64,000 nucleotides of DNA, from NCBI GenBank assembly GCA_024741835.1, contig JAENRP010000149.1:1-64000 (forward strand). Direction: 5' to 3'. Positions 37,113-46,450 of this stretch are shown here, in pieces. The stretch comes from Diplocarpon mali (taxonomy: Eukaryota > Ascomycota > Leotiomycetes > Helotiales > Drepanopezizaceae). Each line of letters begins with the position of its first letter. Positions within the stretch are counted from its first letter, which is position 1. Position numbers and translations under genes: made by a program. Below the pieces are notes generated by a model. It worked only from the letters and a program-made list of their open reading frames with translations. It did no database searches and had not been told where the DNA came from.

Positions 37113-38526
37113 CTACGTTTGCTTCCCAAACTTCGCCCGGATCTCCTCCTCGCTGAACCTCTTCGTCTTCCTCCTCAGCATCTCGGCGAGCTCCACCTGG
37201 CTCATGCCGATCTGGTCCCCGATGGGCACGAGCTGCTTGGCCAGGTGCATGTAGTTCTTGGTCAGCAGCCGGAAGGTGAACTCCAGGTAGTCGATGTTGT
37301 GGAAGACAAGCGCGCCTTCTTTGGAGTAGCGGTCCTTGGCCTTGAGGAAGGCCTGCGGGTGGTCGCGCCAGTGGCGGAGCGGGTTGAGGTGGTGCGAGGT
37401 GTGGTAGCCGTCGTTGAAGCAGTAGCGGTTGGACTGGGTTGCTGGTCAGCTTTGGTTATCGCCTCGCAAGGAGGCTCGCAAGGAGGCTCGCAAGGAGAGC
37501 TCGAGGGACGGGGTATGGCTGAGGAGGGGAGGNNNNNNNNNNNNNAGCAGCTCTTACAGGGACGTCGATCAGGGTCATACTTGACCTGAAGTCCGAAGTG
37601 GGTTCCAGCTCGTCCACCAGCGCATGCTGGCCCCAGTTCCCGATCATGAGCCCAATCCGCATAATGGCAAAGGGGAGCAGGAGGACGAAGAGCGTGGGCT
37701 TGAACTGCCATCTGGCCATGAAGAACAAGAATGCGTACGACGACATCTCCGTGCACGTGACGCGGAAGGCCAGATTGTACTTCCCCTTGCTGATGAAGTA
37801 CCTGGGCAGGTCGAACCAGCACAGCAGCAGGAAGCGCGCCTCGTACGCCAGAAAGGAGCGCAGCGAGTCCCGCTGGTAGCGGATGGTGCTCGACAGATCA
37901 TCGGGCCCGTTTCCCTCGACGTGGTGCGCCTTCACGTGATGGTAGTAGTAGGAATCCCACGTGTGGCCCATCAGCGGCTCGAGGAGGTAGGGAAAGGCCC
38001 AGTCGAAGGCGGCGTACGGCCTGGAGAGCACGCCGTTGTTGTGGATGTGGTTGTGCATCATGAGCGTGAAGCCGCCGGCGTACCAGACCGAGACCAGCAG
38101 ATGGACGAGGCCGTGGCCGTAGGTGAAGCGACCGAAGAACAGGTACAGCGCGCTGGGCACCGACGTTGCGAAGTAGAGGATGATGTTGGACAGGAAGACG
38201 ACGTCCGTGTCGTGGCGCACGACCGTCCGGGCCCACGTGACGTACCGGCGCAGCACCGCGGCGCGGATGGAGTTGATGGTCTTGTTGTTGAGGTCGGCGA
38301 GGTTGTAGTCCCAGGTGACGAAGACGGTCGGCTGGAAGTCTGGATGCTTGCTGTCGCACATGTTGTCGAGCTGCTTCACCGCAGCCCGGTCCTCCTCGCG
38401 CGCGGGCTGCGCGCCGGCCTGGACCTTGTTGATATCGCCGAACAGCTCCTCGAGCACGATGTGATCTGCGGGCGTGAAATCATTCTCGTCCGGCCTCCTC
38501 ACGAGGCATGGCTCTGCGGGGCTCAT
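37113..38526 (-). CDS. Membrane fatty-acid-desaturase-like di-iron protein
   Basis: Two exons (minus): 37558-38526 and 37113-37433, in phase, 429 aa. An integral-membrane enzyme of the FA desaturase/hydroxylase superfamily. The three histidine clusters that bind the di-iron centre are all present: HNHIHNN (158-164, with H158/H160/H162), HHVKAHH (196-202) and GYHTSHH (332-338), the last created only after splicing. Hydrophobic spans: FLSNIILYFATSVPSALYLF, LVHLLVSVWYAGGFTLMM, SYAFLFFM and LFVLLLPFAIMRIGLMIG. The third cluster lies in exon 2 next to HHLNPLRHWRDHP. The box pattern is not the classic HxxxH/HxxHH/HxxHH set, so I would not assign acyl-lipid desaturation; ketolase, hydroxylase or another di-iron oxidation is possible. 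Codons are strongly G/C-ending, unlike nop9 or sro7. The intron holds an assembly gap. Confidence 0.85.
37463..37498. repeat. 12-bp minisatellite in desaturase intron
   Basis: Three units of CTCGCAAGGAGG (the last ends GGAGA), back to back, in the intron between the two desaturase exons and close to the N gap. Confidence 0.8.
37533..37545. other. Assembly gap (13 N)
   Basis: Thirteen N lie entirely inside the desaturase intron (37434-37557), beside GC-rich repeats. The coding sequence is not affected, but the real intron length is unknown. Confidence 0.99.
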
Positions 38527-39049
38527 GGTCGAGCGCGGGGCCCCCGTCGTCGACGTGAAGTCTGCCGCGGACGAGAAGAGCCGGCGACGAGCTCGAGGAG
38601 AACCGATGGAGAAGAGGAAACCGACGGACGAGAGGAGCGCGGTGAAATGAGGAGGATAACGAGGATCTGGAGTCGGATTCGGGATGTGAGAGAGGTGGTG
38701 CGGAATTGTCCCTGGAGGCGTGTGGTGGCGTTGATGTCGAGTGTCGAGGGAGAATTTATGGTCAGCGGCGGCCTCCCGTTTTGCGAAAGTATATGCAGGG
38801 GCCGAGATGTCGTAGGCGCCTGCAGCTGGCGATACGACCTCGTATCCCGAGTATCATTCGAATCTTCTCCCTATAATCCGATCATGGAAAGCAAAAAGAC
38901 GTCCATTGACTCGACAACAGCAAATGCCCGAGACTTGCAGATTGCGCGGTTGCTTGGACGAAGGATGGGGAGGATCCCCGATTGCACGTCTCCTCATTCC
39001 CGGGTCTGACGTTCTTCCCAGCCAACAAACCGCCGTCTCGCGTTGTTCG

Positions 39050-39091
39050 AATATACAAGGATTGGGCTTATGTCATCGCACCTTGTATATT
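39050..39091. repeat. Hairpin with LTR-end-like arms
   Basis: AATATACAAGG (39050-39060) and its perfect inverse CCTTGTATATT (39081-39091) are separated by 20 bp. The same arms occur at 400-477, so this may be a mobile-element footprint. Confidence 0.5.
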
Positions 39092-40500
39092 ATTCCTGCA
39101 GCTCCATAGAATTCAGCATCTACGCCGTGAGTTTCTGTCACTCGTAATCGATGCAGCTGACACCCGGACTGCGACGGACTCATGCTTGGAGACGGGAGCA
39201 ACCATTATCGCGAGCCTCAGTTTAAATACCCCTTACACCCGCCCGCCTGCTCATGACCCGAAACATTTATATGACACGAGAAAATGAGTTCCCCTGGTCT
39301 GTCCCTCGCTGCGCTTTTTGCTGCTGCACCATCGTATCCGTCCGCATTGTGGCCGTCGTACTGGCTCTCTCAGCCTCCCGGACGAATGCCAGCAGCTCTC
39401 ACATCGACGGCAACAACACGGCGACAAATGCGTCTCTGCTTCTAGTCCGTGTTCCTCGGGTGCGAGAGTCCTCCGCCGCATGGTTCGAAGCTCATCGCTC
39501 GAGTGAGCACGCTGCCGCAAGATATCTCGCCATCGTAACTTGGCTGATGTGTTTTCTCATCCACGCCACCCGCCACGCAGAACTCCAGTCGTCTTCGAGA
39601 TCCCCCGCCCCATGAAACTTTGGCATGTGCTTTGCCACGGCATCTCTGGCCTGCGTGGGCGGATTGGAGACGCCATCACGCACGACTGGCTGCTGTACGC
39701 CGACACGGCCTGCGCTTCAGGCCCAGATCGTACGCCATGAAAGAATGTCGAGACGGCGACCCCAGAGGATCAGGCCGCGAGTGGTGTCGACCTGCGACAT
39801 GGCGTTGTCAGCTTAGGAATAGAAAAGCGTCAATGCCGCCTTCACATCCAGTCAGCAAGATGGATGACCCGGAGGAAGTCTTCTTCGGGACAGCGGCCGC
39901 CAAACTTGATCCAGGAGGCTGCATTCTCAGTCTGTTTGCTTCCAGAGACCTTGTTCGCACGCGTGTAAGATGTCGGCAGATATACATGTCGAGACTTCCA
40001 CGCGGCGGATTGCGGACAGAGGCGCGCATCGACATATTGGATCATGCGGTTCTGGCAAGCCTCGTTCGTCTCTCTCGAGCCAGCTCCATCCGCCCCAGGG
40101 CAAATCCTCCCGGCGACGATCCAGCTCCGTGAGCTATTGCCGCCCTCCACCCACGTAAGCAGCCCTCAGGTATCTCCAGATCGACTCACCCCGTCTGCCG
40201 CCCGCGATGGCTGATTGCATCTCTCCGCTGCTGCAAAGTTCCCACGGCGACGGCGAGGATTGCCGTTCTCGTCCCGCCGCAGGAGCCCGCGAATGTCAGA
40301 TATCGGCGGACTGTGCTGCAACACTCTTGGCCCGGGCCTGCTCGATCGCCTGGGAGAGGATAGCAGCATCGTGATGGGCCGAAACGACGCCCGTCAGATA
40401 GCAGCATGATGGCTGATGCCGGAGCACCAGCCGAGATTTCGTCGCAGACGGCCCCGTCGTCAGCGAGACGCGCGACGCGAGTTTGAAAGGGGCGGAGACC

Positions 40501-40556
40501 GTGGTGGTGGTGGTGGTTGTGTGGTGGTTGTGTGGTGGTGGTGGTGATAGTTGTGG
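40501..40556. repeat. GTG/GTT microsatellite
   Basis: A near-continuous run of GTG with interspersed GTT. It encodes poly-Val when read on the plus strand, a sign that the long upstream extension of the following ORF is not coding. Confidence 0.8.
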
Positions 40557-40869
40557 TTGTCAAGGGCGGCTGACCGAGTTTTCTTCACTGCCCGTCCAGT
40601 CCAGTCGATTCTCCTGGTCGAGCAGCTGGAATCAGTCGGTTGGGCGGAGAGGCCACAGCCTCCTCGCCCATGTTTGGAGTGTCTGCGCCGTATGCTCGAG
40701 AATGGGAGGCGGCAAGCAACATCTCCTGGGCATCTCTCTTGTAACTCTGTTAAAAGCTGGCTGCATCGACTGCGGGAACCATCATCCAGGAATCCTCGTG
40801 CGAAGGTCCCGAATCCCCACCAAGTTGCCATCCCGGTCTGAGATCTCTCTCCCGGTGCTGAGGGTCAAG

Positions 40870-42562
40870 ATGTCTTCCGAGACCAGAGCCTCGACGGCCG
40901 GCTGTCTCTCTCCAGCACCGACGGCGTCTGAGCCTCGCACCTCGCCGTCGATTCTGCGAATACTTGCGCGAGACACCGTCCGCCGCCTCGCTGTCTGCTC
41001 CCGACTCGCCGTGGCAATCCCCATCGCCATCCTCCACCGAGTCCCCCAGGTCCGCGCAGTCCCCCAGTACTCCGACGGCGAGCGACTATCCCTCTACAAC
41101 ACCACCGCCCCCGACGCCGACTCGCAGCGTGAGCGCAAATCGCAAGGCAGCGGCCTCTCGTTCAGCGTCGCGCAGTGGGATGCCCGAGGGACGACCATCC
41201 GCGCCGGCGGCACCATCGAATTCTGCCTGGGAAACCTGAGTATGGCCATCGACCAGTTGACCCGAGTCAATGCTGCCGAGTACAACGGCGCCGCCGGCGC
41301 TCTGAGTCTGCTCCCGACAGCCGGGGCGTTGATCGGGGCGCCCACCAAGGAGCTCTGGGTGGTGACGAAACTCATGCCGCTGGCCGGCATCCTGTCCATG
41401 TTGCTGAGCTTGGGCGGCTCCATGGTCCCGTCGACGGCGAGCGAGTACAACCCCTCGGACACGTATACCTACGAGGGCATGATGTCGACGGCGTCGGTCA
41501 CCAACAAGCACGTCAACATCACCGAGCAGGAGGTCCACGCCGGCCTGGCCGCGGCCGAGTCTCGAAATGCGCTGCGAGACGAGGTTCTCCAGAGGGTGCA
41601 GACCTTTTCCGAGGGAGGCGGCTCCTACCTGAACGTATGGATCGGCCTGGCCTTTCAACTGGTCTTCGTCGCAGCTCTGATCCTGACCTTGTGGTATGCG
41701 CAGCTGGGGGCAGTGATTCCGTGGTGGTGCCAGGTAAAACCTCCCTTCCACGAGCATTTCTACGGCCTCGACAGCCTCGACAGCCTCGACAGCCTCGACG
41801 GCCGCGACAGCCCCGACTAACACCTCCCAGGCCCGCGAATGGATGTACTACTGGTATCTCATCGTCGCCATCAGCTCCCTCCTCGAGAATTTCTCCGGCG
41901 TCCCCTTCACATACCAGACCACCCTCCGCATCTCCAAGGCCCCCGCCGGCCTCGAGCTCCCGCGCAACCTGACGAGGATAACGCCCACGGCGCACGAACT
42001 GTCCAGCAACCCCTCCCTCTCGACCATCGGCAAGCTGCGCCACGACCGGATGAACACGCGCTCCGTCATCACCCTGCCCGGCTCCTACGCCTGGAACCGC
42101 AACTGCTTCTACGTCGTCCTCTCCGTCGAGCAGATCAAGACGTGGCACGCCTCCCTGCGCGTCTTCTCCAAGGCCTTCAGCGTGGGCGTGTACGCGGTCG
42201 GCACGGCGCTCTTCGCGTCGGCGCAGTTCGTCAGCATCACCATCGCCCTGATGACGCTGTGCATGGTGCTCGGCACCGCCGTCCTGGGCCGGGTGCTGTC
42301 CCTCTGGATGGCCCGGTCGCTCATGAGCAACGACCCCATCATCCACAAGATCGTGCGCGACGACGCCGCCGCGAGCCGCGAGCTGGACATGATCTTCGCC
42401 ATCGAGGGCCTGCAGGTCGAGGTCTTGGGCCACATCGTGGTCGACGGGTACTCGGTCACGCGCCGCTACGAGTGGCTGACGATCAGCAAGTACATTGGCG
42501 TCTGCGCGGGCCCGTATGATCTGCGGAGGCTGCAGGCGAAGACTCGGACGAAGTGGTTTTGA
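40870..42562 (+). CDS. Multi-pass membrane protein of unknown function
   Basis: Two exons, 40870-41733 and 41831-42562, joined by a 97-nt GT-AG intron in phase 0; 531 aa. The start MSSETRASTAG was preferred because the frame upstream runs through the GTG microsatellite. I do not recognise a named domain. Seen: an early hydrophobic segment (LAVCSRLAVAIPIAILHRV), a soluble stretch with possible N-glycosylation sites (NTT, NLS, NIT), then hydrophobic spans LWVVTKLMPLAGILSMLLSL, VWIGLAFQLVFVAALILTLW, YYWYLIVAISSLLENF and SITIALMTLCMVLGTAVLG. The C-terminal ~100 residues are soluble (IVVDGYSVTRRYEWLTISKY). The layout suggests a fungal surface or endomembrane protein, with the middle region extracytosolic. 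Codons are strongly G/C-ending. The intron is more than half a 9-bp minisatellite. Confidence 0.75.
41764..41817. repeat. 9-bp minisatellite inside an intron
   Basis: Six 9-bp units, four reading (A/G)GCCTCGAC and two diverged, fill 54 of the 97 intron bases. If the intron were retained, the frame would read LDS repeats and stop at 41818-41820. Confidence 0.85.
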
Positions 42563-42583
42563 GTTGTGGCGGGGTGAGCGCTT

Positions 42584-42652
42584 GCTTGGGTCAAGCTGGT
42601 TCGCTTGGATCAGGCTGGTTCGCTTGGATCAGGCTGGTTCGCTTGGATCAGT
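42584..42652. repeat. 19-bp minisatellite in a 3' UTR
   Basis: Units GCTTGGATCAGGCTGGTTC repeat 3.6 times just after the membrane-protein stop codon. The first unit differs at two bases. Confidence 0.85.
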
Positions 42653-43074
42653 GTACACATGTAAACAACAAACATTCAATCGCAGCAGTAACGAGTCACG
42701 AACGGAACGCAAAGTAATCGTAGGAACAAGAACACGAATCATTAATCAATCAATCTTTTTTTTTTTCTTCTTCCTTTTCTCTCTTTTCCCATAAACAAAA
42801 GAACTCGAGAAAATGACCAAAATAAAAAAATCCCATTCCTACCACAGCGCGGAAACGTCACCCAAGTCGCCTCCACCTCAACATATTGCTCAGCTTACAG
42901 CCTCATCCACAGTCACATCTGCCTCCCCATTACTCATCTACCTAACAATAACCCAATCACCCCATCGCTTATCAAGCGCGACACCAACTCCATCCACCGA
43001 GCCACTCCTTGGGGATCTAGCGCTGGCTTTTTCTATTTTCAAGGGTTGATATGACGGTATAAGATGGTAGCGCT

Positions 43075-43393
43075 AGGGAAGCGCTGGCTACGAGGGGAGT
43101 GGAAAATTGGGTTTCTTTGTTTCTTGACTTGTTTGTTTTTATAGACAATCTACCCTGGATTGCCTCTGATCTTGAGCTAGAGGGAAGCGCTGGCTATAAA
43201 GGGAGTAGAAAATCGGGTTTTTTTTGTTTCTTGACTTGTTTGTTTTTATAGACAATCTACCCTGGATTGCCTCTGATCTTGAGCTAGAGGGAAGCGCTGG
43301 CTATAAAGGGAGTAGAAAAACGGGTTTCTTTGTTTCTTGACTTGTTTGTTTTTATAGACAATCTACCCTGGATTGCCTCTGATCTTGAGCTGG
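43075..43393. repeat. ~106-bp tandem repeat, three copies
   Basis: The unit begins gggaagcgctggcta and contains ttgacttgtttgtttttata, then gacaatctaccctggattgc and ctctgatcttgagct. Starts are at 43075, 43181 and about 43288. Copies 2 and 3 are nearly identical and copy 1 has a few changes, so expansion is recent. Non-coding, between the membrane-protein gene and the P450 pseudogene. Confidence 0.85.
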
Positions 43394-43819
43394 CTCCAGA
43401 GAAGCTGAGCCGCCCAGGTTGAGCTTTTGACACAGCGTGCCGCCAAGTAGCACTGGCTGGTGTCTTTAGCGACTATTGGAAGATTTTATGGCCTGTTCAA
43501 ACCGAGATTCCGAGGGATAATCCAATCCTGATACTCGAAAACCATGGCGTTTGTATACCTTGGATATCGCGCTTAAGGCTGTTGGTAGAGTCAACACAAG
43601 GTATAAATCTTTACTTTGGTTTCTAAATACTACCTTGGTACCACCAAGAACAAGAGAAACAGCGCTCTGCACGCAGTCATACAGCATCCTACGCAGTGTA
43701 ACAAAGGCCACTCTATTATCCGTCAGAACTCTGCCCGCAAATTGCCCAACTTCGCTCACTTGCTCACTTGCTCACGCTCAACTACGCCCTCCATCTGCGT
43801 GGATACACCTTTCCATGTT

Positions 43820-45198
43820 TCGGCCTCTTCAGTAGTCCGTCTACTGATCGGAGCATGGCTCCTCTTCCACTTCGCCCAAGCTATCTATCGGCTATACTTC
43901 AGCCCTATTGCGAGGCTTCCAGGACCGAAGCTGGCGGTGCTGAGCCTCTGGTATGGGATGATGGCCATTCGAAAAAACAAAATGACGGACTGACGATAAT
44001 CCAGGTACGAGTTCTACGCCGATGTGATACTCGGAGGACAGTATACGTTCAAAATCGCTCGAACGCATGCAAGATACGGTCCCATCATCCGCATCAACCC
44101 TTTCGAGCTGCATGTGTCGACCGCCGACTTGTATGCGAAGCTGTATTCAGGTCCGGGCAAGCGCCGCCGCTGATGGAACTGGTTCACGGCCCAGTTCGGG
44201 CTACCCGGGTCAATGGTCGGTACAGACGATCATGATTCTCACCGCATCAGCCGCGCAGCTCTCCACCCCTTCTTCTCCAACACAGCAGCAAGATAACTAC
44301 AGCGATAATCGACGACCGGGCTGCGGCATTGCTACGTCGTTTTGAAGAGTTCCAGGTGTCCAGGCCGCCGATGAACCTGACTTATGTATCTTCTGCCTTG
44401 ACGAATGGTACGTGCCGCCGATGCTTGGACTGGCCAGACCTCTGACCCGACTCCAGACATCGCTCCAGAATATGCGTTTGCGCGGTCCGATCATCGAGTC
44501 GAGCACCCTGACTTGGAGCGGACGTTTCACGATGCTGAGTTGCAGGAAGTACCTCAAGTGCCGTGATCAAGCGGTGGCCCTGGATCTTGCCTCTGATGCA
44601 GTCGCTGCCCGATTCCTGCATGACCTGGCTCGACCCAAACATGAAATCATATTTTGCGCTTCAACAAGATACATCCTTCTGGCGAGCTGCTAATCCGCCC
44701 ACGAGCTGCCCTATCTAACTGGCTGCGTGAAAGAATCGATCAGGCTGAGCTACGGTCTCCACGAGACTTCAGCGGATCGCACCCGATGAGACGCGCATTC
44801 TCAACGACGGCCAGAAGAACTGGCACATACCTCCAGGAATACCCGTTGGCATGACCAGCGTTCTCGTTCACCACGACGAGTCCGTATTTCCAGATTCGAG
44901 AAGTTTTCTCCCAGAAAGATGGATCGGCCATCCCCACCTTGATAGGGACCTAGTGTCGTTCTCGAGAGGGTCGAGAATGTGTATTGGCGTCCATCTCGCG
45001 CACGCAGAGCTCTATATCACCATGGCAAGAATATTTCAGGCGTATGGAAGCAAGGATATGCGGCTCGATAGCGATCAGGGCTATCTTGAGTTGTTTGAGA
45101 CAACTCGTGATGATGTGGAGCTCAGAAGAGATGCTTTCATTCCTGTGGCAAAGGCTGGGTCGGAGGGGGTGCGAATCAATGTCAAAAAGGGGGTATAG
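43820..45198 (+). pseudogene. Cytochrome P450 pseudogene
   Basis: Remains of a membrane-anchored fungal P450. In order: hydrophobic anchor (LLIGAWLLFHFAQAIYRLYF), proline hinge (ARLPGPKLAV), an in-phase intron 43951-44004, then YEFYADVILGGQYTFKI and ARYGPIIRINPFELHVS. Later come a PERF-type segment (FLPERW) and the heme-thiolate loop FSRGSRMCIG (44959-44988). It cannot be translated whole: a TGA interrupts at 44171-44173 (RRR-stop-WNWF), further stops and a frame change occur near 44290-44305, and the I-helix to K-helix region (about 44560-44800) switches frame at least twice. The last ~115 codons (from 44851) are intact. C-to-T-type stops suggest mild RIP leaking from the adjacent transposon block. 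Confidence 0.82.
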
Positions 45199-45713
45199 CG
45201 CGGTCCTGAGCGAATATTTCCTCACTCTGTAGGAAAGCCTCTGGTCAAGATGCTCAGTCCACAGGACAAGAATCCAACGGGCAGGTATCATGACTACAAC
45301 GTAAGTTACCATGAGCAGTTCCTCAATATCAGGCGAGTTGCGTCTAGAAAACGCCTGATATAACTCCACCGAGAAAGTATCATAACCTCTCAAGCCTTGA
45401 GGAATGGCAAGCAAGAAACGAATTGCGAAACTGATAGAGCTCGGGCTAGGCTCGAAAGCGGATATTTATAACTGTAAAGGTTACACATATGAAACCATTT
45501 CAAAGAGAAAATAAAAAGTAGAATTGTTTCGTAGTCTGAAATACAACCTTAACAACGATAAAGCGCTGGCGCGCTGTTCGTCTCTGGCAGGATTCCAAAT
45601 ACCACTTCGCTTAGGCTCTAGCTTGTTGACACAGGCCCGGCGGGTAGATACTACAGCCTATCAACAGGCTCAGAGGGGATCGGGGTGGGTGAAGGAAGAG
45701 GACGACGCCTAGC
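45199..45713. other. Intergenic between two gene relics
   Basis: The minus-strand ORF at 44950-45414 is antisense to the P450 end and has no domain. I see nothing else. Confidence 0.35.
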
Positions 45714-45905
45714 TTAAGTCGGCAATATGTCGAGAAACTGACGAAGCACAGTGATTCCCCCATAGTTCATGCTTGGTCCTCCGCCAATGTGTCGAGAGTA
45801 TATCGTCTGAGCTTTTCGGTGGACCCGACGAAGCTCTTGCTCCCGCTCCTCAGCGAGAAGGCAAATCCGCTCTACATCTGTTGGATTCACAAGGTGTGCA
45901 CACTA
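45714..45905 (-). pseudogene. 3' end of an unidentified gene, cut by a retrotransposon
   Basis: A clean minus-strand frame of about 63 codons with balanced codon use, ending in TAA at 45714. It contains HLVNPTDVERICLLAEERE, RRVHRKAQTIYSRHIGG and GITVLRQFLDILPT. It has neither start codon nor further upstream frame: at about 45905 the sequence passes into the AT-rich retrotransposon block. The family is not recognised. The abrupt change of composition argues that the 5' part was displaced by the insertion. Confidence 0.5.
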
Positions 45906-46354
45906 AGAGGGAGGGATAATTGATTCTGTTGTTGGTTGTATTTGTAGCAAGGAGGTTCTCTGATAGTGAACTTGATAGTAAACTAGAAGAGAGGGCACGA
46001 AGAAGTATGAGGTGCAAACGACGATATTAGGTGTCTTGATTTATAAGAGCTCTCTAACTACGAGCTATTTAATAAGGGCTACTACTAAGTCATATAGCAA
46101 GTCATATGATATATTATATATATAGTGTATTATATGATAGATTATATAACAAATATATAACGGGCATTCCTGCAATATACCTCTTTAGGGAGACCTTTAA
46201 AGGTACTTGCTAGTAATACATATGATATTATAACTTTTATTATAATCTACAATTTCGTATAAAAAATCAACCTGCAGATATAGGAAATAGAGTAGAGTTC
46301 GCTAGTGCGCTCTACTCTAGAGTAGGAAATCCACCCTTTAGTAAATCAAAATCA

Positions 46355-46377
46355 ACTCGCGGGCCTGGCCTAGGAGT
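46355..46377. repeat. 23-bp quasi-palindrome, copy 1 (non-coding)
   Basis: Opens ACTC, closes GAGT, core GGGCCTGGCC; GC-rich inside very AT-rich DNA. It lies after the copia pol stop, so this copy is not translated. Family described under findings. Confidence 0.7.
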
Positions 46378-46378
46378 A

Positions 46379-46450
46379 AAAAAAATCACCCTTTAATAGA
46401 AGTGTAAAAAAAAAATCACCTTATAATAGAGGTATAAAAAAAATCACCCC
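46379..46450. repeat. Three-fold (A)n-TCACC mini-repeat after copia pol
   Basis: The string (t/a)aaaaaaaatcacc followed by ttaatagaagtgt-like spacers occurs three times between the quasi-palindrome and the pol stop. On the minus strand the units read aggggtgatttttttt or close to it. They may include the polypurine primer site of the element. Confidence 0.55.

Larger units (their letters stand above)
38527..40869. other. Intergenic, 2.3 kb, moderately GC-rich
   Basis: Contains the promoter of the desaturase gene (minus) and of the 531-aa protein gene (plus). ORFs up to ~170 codons overlap on both strands, without domains or a consistent frame. A TTTAAATA box at 39220-39227 precedes a short plus frame (MSSPGLSLAALFAAAP, near 39284) that I cannot confirm. 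A hairpin (39050-39091) and a GTG microsatellite (40501-40556) lie inside. Confidence 0.4.

Noticed and set aside
37624..39009. 461-codon plus-strand ORF
   Set aside because: Antisense to the desaturase-like exon. Its length follows from the G/C-ending codons of the real gene, and it lacks any domain.
40483..40869. Upstream extension of the membrane-protein ORF
   Set aside because: It begins in a GTG microsatellite giving poly-Val and has no protein-like composition. The ATG at 40870 is the better start.
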